A DNA stretch of 64,000 nt, from the NCBI GenBank assembly GCA_006384855.1, contig VCJN01003010.1:124001-188000 (forward strand), read 5' to 3'. The number at the start of each line of letters is the position of its first letter. Positions within the stretch are counted from its first letter, which is position 1. The notes beneath the pieces are model-generated. The model saw only the letters and a program-made list of their open reading frames with translations. It was not told where the DNA came from and did not search any database. A program made the translations under genes and the position numbers. This DNA is from Tetraselmis striata (taxonomy: Eukaryota; Chlorophyta; Chlorodendrophyceae; Chlorodendrales; Chlorodendraceae). This document shows, one piece after another, positions 11,289 to 23,536 of this stretch.

Positions 11289-12479
11289 GTGGCCCGGCCA
11301 AGGCGCACGCAGGCGGCTCATCTGTTTTCCGAAATAATGGGTCTGTAGTATGGCGATGCCCTCACTAATTACAAAAAAACTCGGTTGTCTTGCGTTGCGA
11401 GCATGTCTGGTCTGCAGTCTTTAAATCCGATGCAGCCATGCGATAGGGACAGAACGTCGGCGCGCCGGCGCGGTGCCACACTGATATTGATCTTGAAGCG
11501 GCTGCACAAGAGGGGAGGCGCGCGCCATGCGGCCGATACCAAAAAAAAAAACCATTTTAATTGAAATTGAAATAGAGATTGATTGTGTACATTACATTAT
11601 GTCATTGCGTTTTGGACCACATGCCACGGGTTATTAGTGCTTTCCAAATGTTGCCACATGGACGTGTGTGCGTCACGTCGGCAAAAGTGCTGGCAAAACA
11701 CAATTGTATTCATTCTATCCCCTTCATCACCCCATGCATGTATGCCGTTCTGATGCCCTTTCACACGTGTTCTTTATGCATAACGATCTGCCTCTCCCGC
11801 GATTTTCAGATCCATTAGTGCTGGCGACACCTCTTATACACCAACTTCAAGACACATTGTCCCTGTTATTTATTAGGGTGTCGGAATTCTTTCTAGACCA
11901 TCTTGTACTGTATCGACCAGCTAGGGGTCTGCAGTGCAATATATGTGTAGTATATATACATATGATTACGTATATGATTGTGTATATATCTATATGAATA
12001 TGTATGTATATATGTGTGTCTTTTAACATTTACATATATAGGTATACATTTTTTGGGGAGCTCAATTTGGGAAAACGTGTGGTGTGGATATATAATGTGC
12101 ATGCGGCATAATAAGGTGATAGGATATAGTTTCCACACAATGTGTGCCCACACAAGGCTGCTCCTGGCACCATACGTTGCACACAGCACTCAGTGCACAC
12201 TCACCAGCCCGATTCCAGAACTATCAAGCCCCCTTCCATACTCCCTTAAGTGTATGTAATCATCCCTGCAAGGCGGAAGGGCTGCAACGAAAGTTGAAAA
12301 ATGTCCGTCGTTTGCGCGTGCTGAGCTAAGTACCACATATGCCTACAAAGTGCAAGCGCGGCGCAATCCACTGCCCAGGCTGAGTTGTTTTGAGGGCTTG
12401 CTATCTCCAACCACAATGGGAGACACGCAATCGCGCTAACCGTCCAGGGCTTAAGCACTGCGTGGGGCCTTCAACACAC
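11289..12479. other. intergenic, AT-rich
   Basis: Downstream of the oxygenase gene the GC content drops. About 11938-12050 is dominated by TATA/TGTA alternation (for example TATGTATATATGTGTG). No coding signal, RNA gene or transposon end was recognised. Confidence 0.6.
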
Positions 12480-14115
12480 CATTGCTCGTGCTGCCGGTCC
12501 ACCTCGTTCCCCGCTGCCGCGCCGCCTTCCTGGCACGATCGGTAAGTCTTCTTCCGCAGCTTTGGCGGTCGGCCGGTCCGCTGCTGTGCATACCCGTACG
12601 TACTGCGACGCCTCCTTCAATTCCAAGTGTGGTCACAGTTCAAGCTGCGGCGGATCATTTTATTCGTAGCGGTAGACATGCTACATCCTATTGGCACGGC
12701 TCCAGCCCATCGAGCAGGGGCAACTTGATCAGAAGAACCAGAACGACTTTAGGCCGTTTGTGGGTGCTATGGCTTCATCTTCACCGTCAAGCAAGTCATC
12801 AGGAAGCGCCACGAGCACATCTTGGAGACATCAGGCTTCTGCTCATAGATCTGGCGAAGGCCTTTGACCGGGTTCCACGCGAGCTCCTGTCGTCGGCTAT
12901 GGAGGGGCAAGGAGTGCCGCCCAGGCTTGCCTTCCTTCTACGCGCATTGCAGGACACCGTCCGGGTGCTATTTCAGGTCGACGGCGTCACCTGAAATTTC
13001 AGATCGACGGTGTCACCTCTGTGATCGACTCCATCATTGGCGCCAAGCAAAAGCGGGGGACCCTCTGGGAACTGAGCTGGAGGCCGCGCTGAACAAACGG
13101 CGCGCCGACACTGTCGCTGAGTACCCCCCCTGCGACCTTCAGCACCTGCGATGACCTCCCCATGACCGGCCGGCGACCCCTCACACGTGGCTACGAGTTC
13201 AGCGTCACCAATTCGGAGTACGCAGATGGCATGGGTGTCATTTTTGCCTCCCGTGTTCATCTGGAGAAGATTACCCTGCTGTTGATTCAACACTTCAAGC
13301 GATGAGGTACGGAGGTGCATGTCAGGTCACCAACCAATGCTGCTAGCAAGCCCGAGGTGCTCTTTTGTGCAGCCACACCGGCAGCCTACACCTATCCCTC
13401 AGCGCTCGAGGGGGCAGACCTGCCTGACATCCAGATTCCCGAGGGACTCTTCCTGCCTGCGGTGGACAGCTTTGAGTTCCTTGGCATCTTCTTGGCCCGT
13501 GATTGCAACGATGGCCGTGATGTTGGCAGCACAATTGCGCCGGCAGGCAAGGCATTTGCGAGCTTGCGCTGGCGCTTGTTCGCATCCAGCAACATCTCCG
13601 CGTGCCAAGCGAGTTGTCTACACCACCGTCATCCTCTCCGTCCTCCTGTGCGGCTGTGAGTGATGGTCGCTGACCGAGGCTCTGTACTCATGTCTTCGCC
13701 CTTTCCATCCTGGGTGCCTGCGGGTCATGGCACGGGTCACACGCAAGGGCACATTGAGATGCCACATCTCTATGGAGAGCTGAGCAAGGAGCTTGGAGTC
13801 TAATCCATTGACTACCACCGCATAGCCTGGGGGCAGCTCGGCTAGATTGGACATGTCAACCGGATGGCCTTTGAGTGTTTACCCCGCTGCATGTTCTGTG
13901 TTCACTGGCGCCTCACCAAGCGCCCTAGGGGCAGCCCCCACATGACCCATGGCCGCACGATTCAGAAGGCCCTCAAAGTGTTCGGCATCGGCAGCACATG
14001 GCAGTCAGCAGTGACCGATCGCACAGCATGGCACCAAGCATCGACAGCTTCAAAGGCAAGGACAGGAAAAGCAGCCGCAACCCTGATGGAAATCCATAGT
14101 TTCTATGTGTTGTAG
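12480..14115 (+). pseudogene. LINE (non-LTR retrotransposon) reverse transcriptase remnant
   Basis: Reverse-transcriptase blocks appear in order: a VKQVIRKRHEHILET segment (about 12789-12833), the palm A block LLLIDLAKAFDRVPRELL (about 12838-12891), GVPPRLAFLLRAL, a GDPLG block (about 13052), the catalytic-box position as EYADGMGVIFASR (about 13217-13255), then a C-terminal part with LLCGC (about 13641) and GHVNRMAFE (about 13850). Such enzymes prime reverse transcription at a nicked chromosomal site. The catalytic YADD is YADG, several frame changes and stops are present, and the 5' part with the endonuclease is missing, so it is dead. A duplicated stretch near 12975-13015 repeats the GTCGACGGCGTCACCTG motif. 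The clade was not determined. Confidence 0.82.
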
Positions 14116-16472
14116 CGCCATTACATGCTGCAAGAATTCCACCCCATTTCCCCAAGAATCCGTGCTTGTTTACACGTTCCTGACTAAATTCTTTATAGGA
14201 CGTGTCAACTACTGCCTGATACTCACCTACTGTACAATGATGGTATAATAGGGTATGTATACCTGCATTCCCTCTGATCCTTACCGGTGCAAAGTGGGGA
14301 AACCCCGATACTCATGGCATTATAACCCGCTGTAAACGCAAGCAACAGCGCCACTGGCAGCTTGGTTGAGACAAACGATTCTGTGCTATTATCCCGTGTC
14401 CCGTGTCCCGCACTCGCCTGCAGCAGTATGATGATGATTCAGTGCCTCTGGGATAGCATGGCAAAGCGAGAAACACCAGTGTCAGTTGCCGCTGCACCGA
14501 GCTGGGCGCTGGCCTGCGTTGCGGGGGGCGCCGTCTGGGGTCAGTGCGGGCAGCGGAGAAGGCGCCACTGCGCTCTGGCCAGGGACAGCGAGGCAGTCGT
14601 TCGAGCTACCGCTAGGCGGCAGCAGCCGCAAGATGACAGACCCTTGACACAAACCCACTCACACACGCATGTGTATTAGTAGGAGATGGCATGCGGACGC
14701 CGCAATATCAAGGAAGGGTGGAAGGATTGCAGTTCTGGTGCATGGCAGAATGTTGGGAATGCAGGTACTTCGCCGCCTTTGTAGAGACTACAGCAGTGGG
14801 CATCCTCAAGTATCTGTGCCATAGTATCATTTGCAGTCCCAGTAGCGCATCATAGAGATATGCGTAGCTGCAGTTGTCCGCATGGATTTCGCTGAAAAGC
14901 GACACGATACTTACGGTCATGCTAGAAGTAAATCGTCAGAGGGGGGGGGGGGGGGGGGGTCACTGGTTTTACACGCTGAAGCTGAAGTGCCACGCCCGCG
15001 ACATATCCCTTGAGCAGTCACGGTCGATGTCAAACTAGGGCTAGGGGTTCTAGCTGTAGGCATCTGTGAGCCTGCAGACAGGCGCTTCATCAGACGTGCT
15101 CGGCCTTGCCTCGATGGGCCGCTGCCGTGGTGTGCCCTGGATGATGGCCTGGCGCTGGGAGTCTGGGAGAATGACCCGGTTGGGCGGTGTGGATGCTATG
15201 CCGGAAGACGGAGTGGAGGCCATCCTCGCTGACACCGCCCGACTTGACAGCGCGGCGGCAGAAGCGCAGCGGCGCGCGCGAAGGCATGTCTGGTGGTGGT
15301 CTGTGGGCCAGGGGCACACTGGTTTTCTGCAGGGATGAAGGATGAGGCAAGAGACGACCAGGACCAAGATTGATTACAAAAAATATAGGCTACAATAATT
15401 AGTTGCAACGATTAGTAAGTGGCGGTTGGATCCGTGAGGGAGCCCAACTGCCAGCAGACTATGGGACTGTGCCCGGGCCTGTCTAGAAATGGATTGCGCT
15501 TGTTAGAAACTAGCGGGACAGCCCGGGCTGTTCCTCACAGCAGCCAGTATTCTCAGCATCTCCCGCCCACCTGCTCCGGTGTTACTGACACCGCTGTTAC
15601 TCAGTGGCCGGACATCTCCTACGGACATCCCTGTAAGTAAGCGCCCCCGCTGTGCTGGTACCAACACATTGCCTCGTGATCTCTTCAGAAAGCTGGGGCG
15701 CCGAGGAGAGCGCGGCGGCGCTACTCGACTTCGTAGTGCTCACGTGAACGCAGCTCAGCCAGGCCAAGGCATGACATCAAAGCGACAGTCCCGGCGCAGA
15801 GGAACAGCTCATTCGCGCCATTACTACAACACCATTCATATTCCCCCCTGTCATAATGTGCAAAGCAACCAGTCCCTAAATGAGATCCTGGCAGGTGCCT
15901 GCCAGGATATCCTGATTTAGGGACGGCGTGGCTACTTCGGAAAGTAAGCATACAATGGGCTGCTCTACCACATGAGCTTGGCCGTCAAACCACCCCAGTG
16001 GTGCCCACATAGAGCGAATCATCGCTGCTTTCAACTCACGTCAGATGGCACCATGTTATTTCTCTACCGATTCTCACCGCTCTCGTTTGTTCGGGCGGGT
16101 TCAAACAACTCCCCAGCACTGATGATGATGATGATAAAAAAGGCTGGGATATGTGTCATCAAACACACGGCGGCTAAATTGAACCCATTGCCTGGGGCCC
16201 ATTGCGAGCTGGATCCGAGCCAAGGTACCCTGGCGCAGCCTTTACCCCTTCACGCAACCAATTCCCCACATTGCAGTCACAGCTCGTCCAATGCAGCTCG
16301 CAAATTAGCCACCAGGCGTCAGGAACCGGGCATTGCGAATTTCCCGCAGTCATTTACTTGGGATTATTGTCACCATGGCAATGCCGAGGTTCAGATGTGA
16401 GGCGTCCTTTGGAGAGGGCAAAGCGGCGACTGCGACCCAGGTGTCGGCATGTAGGGGCTGATATGTGCTCAT
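14116..16472. other. intergenic; possible weak exons
   Basis: No gene is firmly supported. A frame starting at 14458 (ATGGCAAAGCGAG) encodes an Arg/Ala-rich stretch that could be a transit peptide, and 15066-15338 (+) is open for 90 codons with a helical Ala/Arg-rich end, but no domain or consistent splice model links them. A poly-G run lies at 14941-14960 and a hairpin-forming palindrome at 15873-15923. Confidence 0.35.
15873..15923. repeat. near-perfect palindrome (hairpin)
   Basis: The left arm TCCCTAAATGAGATCCTGGC continues to 15895. It is mirrored by 15898-15923 (ending CCTGATTTAGGGA), with two bases between the arms and a 3-bp length difference. A transcript would fold into a stem of about 22 pairs. 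It could be a fold-back mini-element or joined transposon ends. Confidence 0.7.
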
Positions 16473-16477
16473 TTACA
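16473..16477 (-). terminator. TGTAA polyadenylation signal of psaH
   Basis: TGTAA on the minus strand, about 44 bp past the psaH stop codon. TGTAA is the usual green-algal poly(A) signal and the spacing is typical. Assignment is by motif and position only. Confidence 0.5.
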
Positions 16478-16520
16478 TATTGTCTAATCCTGCAACGCAT
16501 TGAGTTATTATCGGCTGCGC

Positions 16521-17743
16521 TTAGATGCGGCCGCGGGGGCCGATGTCGGCGGGCTTGGAGGGGCCCTTGGTGATGGGCAGGGAGCCGTCCTTCGAGCCCT
16601 TGGCGCCCCAGACCAGGATGGAGGCGCCGCCGATGCCGCACAGGAAGCCGAGCATGGACTCGCGGCGGGTCAGACCGTTGCCCGCGCGCTCGAAGAACTC
16701 GGCCTGCATGCTGGGGTAGCGCTTCTCGTCGTCCTGACCGTACATGTCCCAGGAGCCCAGGGTGTTCTCCAGGTCCTGAGGAAGGCATGGGGAGGTCGCA
16801 CAATTGTTCAGAGGATGCAGCACGTGGAATTCCAGGCGTAATGAAAAGGGCAGTCTGGGCTGCCAAGAGTGGAGTCCAACTTAGCGGGAAAAGCGAGGCA
16901 GATGGGCGCTCACGTTCAGGTCAAAGTACTTGGAGTCCTTGCCGTACTCTGCGCGGGTGACCACCCTGCAGCAGGGACACAGGCAAATGAGGTCAGGCGG
17001 CAGGACATGTCATGACGCAGCAAGCAGGAAAGGTGGGGTGGGGGGGGGGCAGGTGAATCAGCAATTGAAGACGCAAATACCATGAGCATAATTCTAACCG
17101 ATCCAGATGTGGCGATTTCAATAGGACACAACCCAGACCCTCAAAATCTGGCTAATTTCCTAACACAAATACACATGGATTTTTCTGTGCCGGTATACCG
17201 AGATACCCACGTCAGCCCTGTTCGCGGCCTCCGTACACTTCGCTTTGGACCCCTCCCCCGCCGGCCGGGCGCAGCTGGGGTACGCAGAGGCACGGCAGCG
17301 CGCGGCTTGGAAAATCCGCACACGGGCGACGATCTCGCCGTTCGCACGCGTGACGCGTGCGGCGACGAGAGACGGCGGATGAGCCGTCTGACGCGCTCCG
17401 GGCGGCGCGGCCCGCCAACGAGGAGATAAGGAGGGGTTTCGCTCTCCCAGCCCGTTCGGGAATATCTACCCCTAGATTGTCTGCTCCCGCCGACCCGACG
17501 TCATCGAGGGTGAACCGGTGGCGCTGACAACCCTTGGCGCTCTTGAGCGAGTCCTGCGACTATCCCGCCAGCCGAACAGCACGGAAGCATTGGGGTGTGG
17601 GCAGCGGGGGGGTTGCCGACAAGGGCAATTGCGGAGGGGGCGCACCGTGGGGTGGCGCGCTGGGCGCGGGCAGCCCGAGGTGCGCGCACGGGGGTGCCCT
17701 TCACGAAGGCGGCGGACTTAGCGGCGGTCATGGAGAGAGCCAT
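16521..17743 (-). CDS. psaH: photosystem I reaction centre subunit VI (PsaH), plastid precursor
   Basis: Three exons on the minus strand (17743-17646, 16965-16914, 16775-16521) join in phase to a 134-aa precursor, close to the usual algal length. Exon 1 encodes a transit peptide (MALSMTAAKSAAFVKGTPVR, then Arg/Ala-rich). Exons 2 and 3 give the family signatures EYGKDSKYFDLN, DLENTLGSWDMYGQD, EKRYPSMQAEFFERA, TRRES, a hydrophobic membrane segment (LGFLCGIGGASILVWGAKG), and LPITKGP. PsaH is a small thylakoid membrane subunit beside PsaL and PsaI and helps PSI dock LHCII during state transitions. Introns are 147 and 680 bp, with canonical GT-AG borders. It starts at the first ATG of the transit peptide; a second Met sits four codons later. 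No defect is seen. The stop is TAA. Confidence 0.95.
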
Positions 17744-19040
17744 GCTGACGGTTTCGGGCGGACAGGGGGAGGCCAGGCGGTCGTGGAGTCGAGTTCTGAC
17801 AGAATGTTGAGAGGTCGGCAGTGATGTTGGCTGTCCTGTATGATGGCCAACGGGGCGGCTCAGGGGGTAGAGCTATGGAAACGCACACAAAATCGCTGCG
17901 TTCAAGCGGGAAACACGTCTAGTATTCACGTACTTTCCCTGATGTTTGTCTGCATGAAATGAGAAGCAGCATGCGATTATGGTTGGAAACGCAGGTGGTC
18001 AGTTCGCGATACCGAAGAGCCAATGAAAGTACGATCAGGAATGACAGCTGGACGCCAGCATGGACAAAGATCGTGCAGGTTGGATCGGATTTGTCTGTGT
18101 GGCCTATCATACACCAGAGCCGAAACGTAGTTGCTGCAGTTTCTGGAAATACTCAAATCCTGTTGAAGTGTTCGCTGTTGATCGCAATCAGTGCGGATAC
18201 TTATCGATGACATATCGGAGACAGGCATCCCCTCATGGATTTTCCTACTGCGCTTGTTGCTGCTGAATGAGGCAACTACACACTGAGAAACTGCACCGAG
18301 GTACCAGTACCAGTGTCTTGTACTTACTAATCGTGGCAACTATTGTTGCCTGCTGATGGGAGCAGTGAGTATCTCTACAAGGCCGAGGGTACTCGTACCT
18401 GGCAGTGATGGCGCTGTTAGACTGGAGATACTTCAAGACCCGCGAAAAATACTGAGAAGAACCCTGACTGATGAAGAACCCATCACGCGGCGTGGACACA
18501 GCATCGCTCGCACGCTCCTGATGGGCGGGCGGCAGCGGGGCATCCCATCCCATCATGGTCCACAGACGGGCGTGGTCGAATGACATACTCTGCAAGTAAA
18601 CGTGCAGCGGCCAGCCCCGCGCCCGTGACACAGCATACAGGTTCTGTACTCGTAAGAAATATCCATAATCCTTATTCCAGTCATTCCAGTTTCGCACGGG
18701 CACCTAATCCTTATGAAGCTGAGTATGCTCGCTAAGCTAATTATGGTCGCTACTTTCTGTATTATGTCGCAATATTCACTCGTATTCACGTCAATGACAC
18801 TACCGGCACTCGTACTTGAATTACACTCATTATAATCTGCACTGAACCTGGCTGAAAGAACCGCTCCCCTGCCTTAGCTGCTCGCACATTTCTCGTTGCT
18901 GCGCTTCTCATTACGCGTATCAGGACTTGCCTCCTACCAATGTCAAGCATGGCACTACTGTCAAGCATAGATCTGCTACTTCATGCGAGTGCCGGTGCAG
19001 CGAGGAATGTGGTTGCCATCAAGCGCTATGGTTAAAATGG
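17744..19040. other. intergenic between psaH and the pseudouridine synthase gene
   Basis: It contains the psaH upstream region. About 18290-18800 is rich in short GTAC motifs such as GGTACCAGTACCAGTG and ACTCGTACCTGG, which recur elsewhere in the window. A minus-strand TGTAA at 18831-18835 could serve the pseudouridine synthase transcript. No gene was recognised. Confidence 0.4.
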
Positions 19041-20532
19041 CTAGGATGGAGGACCATCGTGCAGGGGACGAGACCGTAGAAGCTTAGTGTCCGAGAACCA
19101 CACGCCTGCATCATCACCTGTGTTGGCCAGGAAGTGCTGGTCAAACGCGGCTTGGAACTCGGGTGTCACAAACTCCTCCCCCTCCGCTGGGGGAACCACC
19201 ACGTCCAGCCCCTCGAGGCCGCCTCCCAGTGCCGGCAGCCGCAGCCCCGCCGCGTGCAGGTAACATCGGTCCGCCTCCGCGCCTGACCCATAGAGAGGGT
19301 CTCCCAGGATGGGGGAGCCTAATGCCTTCATTGCAACGCGCAGTTGGTGTGTTTTGCCTGTCTCCGGCTGCGCATAATACATACACCCTTACAAGCCAGA
19401 GCAGGCCATCTCCGATTCGCTGCTCTTGAGATAAACAGCAGGCGCGCATTACTGAAAGTTTACGTAATGCCCTTATTAGCTGGTATATATAATATGTGTC
19501 AGTGAGCTGCCAAGCGACTGCCCGGAATAGAAGTAGCGTGGAGGGGCATGTGAATGTCATTTCTGTGGCGTGCAGCAGCCGGGTGTTGCGCCTAGAGGCG
19601 GATGGGTGGTGGATGCTCCTGCGCGCGATGGTGGCAGGGCGGAGCGCACCTTCAAGATGAACATACGCAGGCCTGGCCGAGAGCCAGGACAGCCCCAGCT
19701 GTTAAAATAGGTCACTGCGGGGTCGGTGGTCGCTCGCTTGAGCATCCAGGCGCTGCGCCGCGAGCGTGCCATGTCGCCCACGACGCGCCCCTGCGTCTTG
19801 GACGGCTTGCGGGCCCCCAGGCTGATGTAGTACCTACGGTACGACAATGTGGTGTTTTTTATGGCTGCTGTGGGCGGATGCAGCCCAGGTGAACCAGGCC
19901 AATAGACGCGCTGGAATGTGAGGCGAGGGGCAAGAGCTGGCTATGATGGCATCCCGCCGTTCAAGGGGTTGCAGCCGCACTTGTGAACGGTGCGATTCTG
20001 GAAAGCTGCCGCAGCCATTGCTGCGGCCTCTGCGTCTTTGGCGAAAAGTATGACGCCGCTGGTCACGCGGTCCAGCCGGTGCACGCTGAACAGTCCCCCG
20101 TTGTACTCCAGCTGCTGCGACTGCTGCATGGCTCGTAAAGTCTTCAGGACATGAGGAGACATGTGACAGTGACAAGCGGGTATGTCATCAACCACCGCTA
20201 TTTTCCTCATATCCTTATACATAAATTAGTATTGGACATCTGATAGTTCCTGAGGAAAGAACACCAGAAGCCAAGACAGGGTAATAGTTGAGCACCGAAA
20301 GAACAAATGAGCGCAGTGATCGCACCTCGACAAGGCCCAGCTCGTCCGCCTGATCGGCGTGGAAGCTCATCCCTGGCGGTTTGTTCACCAGCAGCAGGCG
20401 CTCTGTCTCCCGCACCACCGCCACGTGCGATTTTCCAGCCAGGGCGAGACGTTGCCGCTGCGGGGCCGGCCCAGGTGTCGACTGTCGGCCATCGCCGGCG
20501 ACGCAGAACGCCGGCGGCATGCGGAGCGCCAT
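19041..20532 (-). CDS. RluA-family RNA pseudouridine synthase
   Basis: Four in-phase minus-strand exons (20532-20326, 20141-19981, 19833-19650, 19367-19041) encode about 292 aa. The enzyme isomerises uridine to pseudouridine in RNA. Visible motifs in order: ERLLLVNKPPGMSFHAD (motif I, about residues 45-62), FSVHRLDRVTSGVILFAKD containing the catalytic HRLD aspartate, YYISLGARKPSKTQGRVVGD, and PETGKTHQLRVAMKALGSPI followed by LGDPLYG. The first exon's initiator is the only Met after an in-frame stop; the ~40 residues before the domain are Arg/Ala/Pro-rich and might be an organelle-targeting sequence, but this is unproven. The exon 2 acceptor (CTGAAG) is non-typical and was chosen for frame and family fit. 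There is no S4 domain. Which RNA it modifies cannot be told. The stop is TAG at 19041-19043. Confidence 0.88.
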
Positions 20533-22422
20533 CGCCTCGCCTACTGGTCGCCGTCCCGCTGCGTCGCGAGGGACAGTTGCCTCCGGCTATACTGACGTTT
20601 CCAGCTGCTCCCCTATCTGGCTCTGGAACCTGGTCGCCAACTGCGCGATGTCCTGTACGGGCAGTGTTCCTTGTGAAAAACCGGAAGACACAAGGTGTAG
20701 TCGCTGTCACCGAGTCGGCCGTCGGCCGTCTCCCCAGCTACCCGTCCCTATCCCGCAGTGCCGATGCGCGGAAGGTGCTACTTGCTGATGTTCCTCGTGA
20801 TTTATACAGGTACGGCCGTACGGGTACCAGTACATCCGGCGCGCCGGTCGGATGATGGAATAAAATTCGCGAGAGAATCGCTAAATTATTTCACTACGCT
20901 GCAGTTGTTTTCCGCCCCCGGGACAGGACTGGCAACAGTGAAACCCTTGCAGCGTCCCTGGGACAAACGTTGAGGCAAAGGAGATCCAGTTTCATACGGA
21001 AAGCCTGGGTAGGCACGACGCTCCGTTAGTATATTCATCTCAAGCAAATTGCGGAAACATTCTGAAATCTGAGAGACTAATAATAGAAGGTCAATGACAG
21101 ATTTCCAATAGTTGGATTCAACGCTGGGATCACCGTCTGCAACAACCATGCTATATTGCCATCAAAATACCCGGCACTGACCGTGTGAAAGGTCTGCGCT
21201 ATACGAGGACGGGTTCGCCGAAGAAAGGTGCCCGGCATGTTCCGGCCATTATCCCATCATTGGCTACTCGCCTGCCAAATATGCGACCAGTCTGTACTAG
21301 AACCTCGACCCGACGGGTGCTGAAACTGCTGTTCTCCCTTCGAGAATATTCGGTTTCATGTGTATCCGGAAATATCCATGAGCATATCATGGAATCAAAT
21401 CCCCAATGGACATCCAGTGACAAACCCCCCCGCCCCCCACCCCCCCGCCCCCCGAATCTTTGGACAGCGAATCGGAATCTTTGGGGTCGACTTTCTAGTC
21501 TAATGTATGGTTGAAATGACCAGTAGGGTTATCAGCCCTATAGGGGTTACAGCGTTCCTTAATAAAGAACCCTAATTAGTGCATTTTAGAACATTTTGTA
21601 TAGGGTGTTGTCTTTTGCGTGAATGACAACGCACCCGCACTTGGATAGAGCCGGGCGAAGGTAGAGCACTGCTGCGTGCGGCAGGCACCACGGGGGGGGG
21701 GGGGTATTAGAGGAGGCCCGCCCGGTCTTGCTGAAAATGTTAAACATGTTCCCTAAAGAACCCTCCTGAAGTGCAAAATGTGTCCGGTTGGACAGTTTAA
21801 TTTTTGATTACATTGAGCTTCAATACTTTCAGTAGTATATTGTGGCAGATACACGGCAGAATAATGTACCAATGTACTGTGCATGCCAAAATTCAAAATC
21901 CCCGGCGGAATAAATGAACTCTTTCACATTAGGCAGTAACAATTATATTATATGTTTAAGGCACTGGATTTCCGGAGAAACTGAAGGGGGGGGTCTAATT
22001 TGGGGTCAAAACCCCCAACTTTCATTTCATTACTTAAGTAGTGCTGGACGGCTGGTGGCATGAGCTAGGTCTCTCACCGCCGCACCGCGTGCGTTGGCAA
22101 CGGTATCTATGTCATCCAGACAAACGATACCGGAATATGAAGCGGCGGCGGCGCGGCGCCATGCTGGACAATCACGCGCTACGTCCCGCTAGCCCAACTT
22201 GGCATGCCATCGTCGCCAAGCGAAGGATGGAAGACGACGACGAAGTCAGCCAGAAGTTGTCTTGATTGTGGTGTGGGGAGGCATGCTCCTAGGCAAGAGT
22301 GTCTTCGAATTATTATTCAGTAGGCAGTGACTAGTTGCGCACACTCTCCGCGAGCTCCTGGAGCATGCGGTTGCCGACTTCGACAGGCAGCCAGATCGTC
22401 CTGAGAGCCGACGCCAAGATTT
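20533..22422. other. intergenic with dispersed repeats
   Basis: No gene is recognised. 20921-20955 (GGACAGGACTGGCAACAGTG then AAACCCTTGCAGCG) is a copy of a repeat also present at 31664-31698. C-rich and G-rich runs occur near 21424-21452, 21692-21703 and 21987-21993. The remainder is AT-richer and featureless. Confidence 0.5.
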
Positions 22423-23536
22423 ATGAATCATACTCCCGAACCAACCGATGACGTGTGGCTGAACCCATGCCAAGACGCGCCGACCACCACTCACACCCCC
22501 CACAACTTAAAAGCCGCCCTTCGGAAACACGCCAACGCGCGCACTACAGTAGGCTGCGAGGCCTCCAACGAAAGCCCGCACTCCCACCTCGTAGACCAGG
22601 CGTTGGCCATATGTGTAATGCCGGACCTCGTCACCCCTTCGGGCATCACCACCTCGGAAAGAATCCACAGGCTGGAATTCATGTGGGGAACACACGCAAG
22701 CCGAATGAGACGCAAAGGCCAGCCGTCCTTCACATGCGGGAAATGCGGGCAACACCTTAGCAACGGTCACATGGCAGGCAATTGCCCCTCTATGGCCGGC
22801 GTAAAGACATACCGACACAATAGCACCCTTAAACCCTTCCTCAACGAGCTGGAAGTCCTAAACGGCGGTCGCTGGCACGTACTATCCACGGACGCGGGCA
22901 ACAAACCTGTGGCTGACTTCTCCTCCCCCAACAGAGACTCCCTGATCTCCGACCTAACCAACAGAATCACACACACAGTCCCGTGCATCAGCATCCCCGA
23001 TCGCCTAGCGGACGCCCAAGAAGGGGAAACCGAAGGTCCCAGCGCCGCCCAAGCACCCACGCACCCTGCTCCCCACGAACACGCTACCCCCTCACCTCCG
23101 CCCTAAACACTGCAAGCCGGGCGCAATACGCATCGTCGGATTCGACTGGGACCCGGCCACCGAAACCATATTTCGTCCCAACACCGATCCCAGAGCAGTC
23201 TAAAAAATACAGATAATCGAATGCAAATACTGTACTGATCTCAATCATGCCACCGTGCACGCTCTCATCCGCGAAAAATACCAACACATGGTGAGCGCCC
23301 TACGTCAACAAGGCTGGCAGTGTCCGATTGAAATCATTCCCGTCACCCTCATCCGCAGCGGCACCATGCACAAACTCACACTAGAAGCCATCCATAGCCT
23401 CACGGTCCTCCGCCCCAAGAAGCAAACCCCGGACAAACCCCCTCCGCCTCCCAGCGCCGCAGCAATCCGCCTATGTAGGAAACTCCAACGACAATCAATC
23501 GGATGGCTACATACTCTCCTCCGCATATCCCGATAG
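22423..23536 (+). pseudogene. 3' part of a non-LTR retroelement: zinc knuckle plus endonuclease-like tail
   Basis: A 227-codon frame (22423-23106) contains CGKCGQHLSNGHMAGNCPSM (C-x2-C-x7-H-x4-C type, near 22735-22794) and RWHVLSTDAGNKPVADF. Another frame continues with IIECKYCTDLNHATVHALI (about 23213-23269) and CPIEIIPVTLIRSGTMHKLT. This order (zinc motif, then a short E-C-x2-C-x-D-L-N-H block and an Ile/Gly-rich end) matches C-terminal parts of retroelement proteins common in algae and oomycetes, thought to be nuclease-fold. No reverse-transcriptase core is seen upstream, so the copy is 5' truncated, and it has at least one stop and frame change. A second fragment lies at 36355-36520. Confidence 0.6.

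Noticed and set aside
20307-20855. 182-codon plus-strand frame
   Set aside because: Antisense to exon 1 of the pseudouridine synthase gene, which has clear family motifs on the minus strand.
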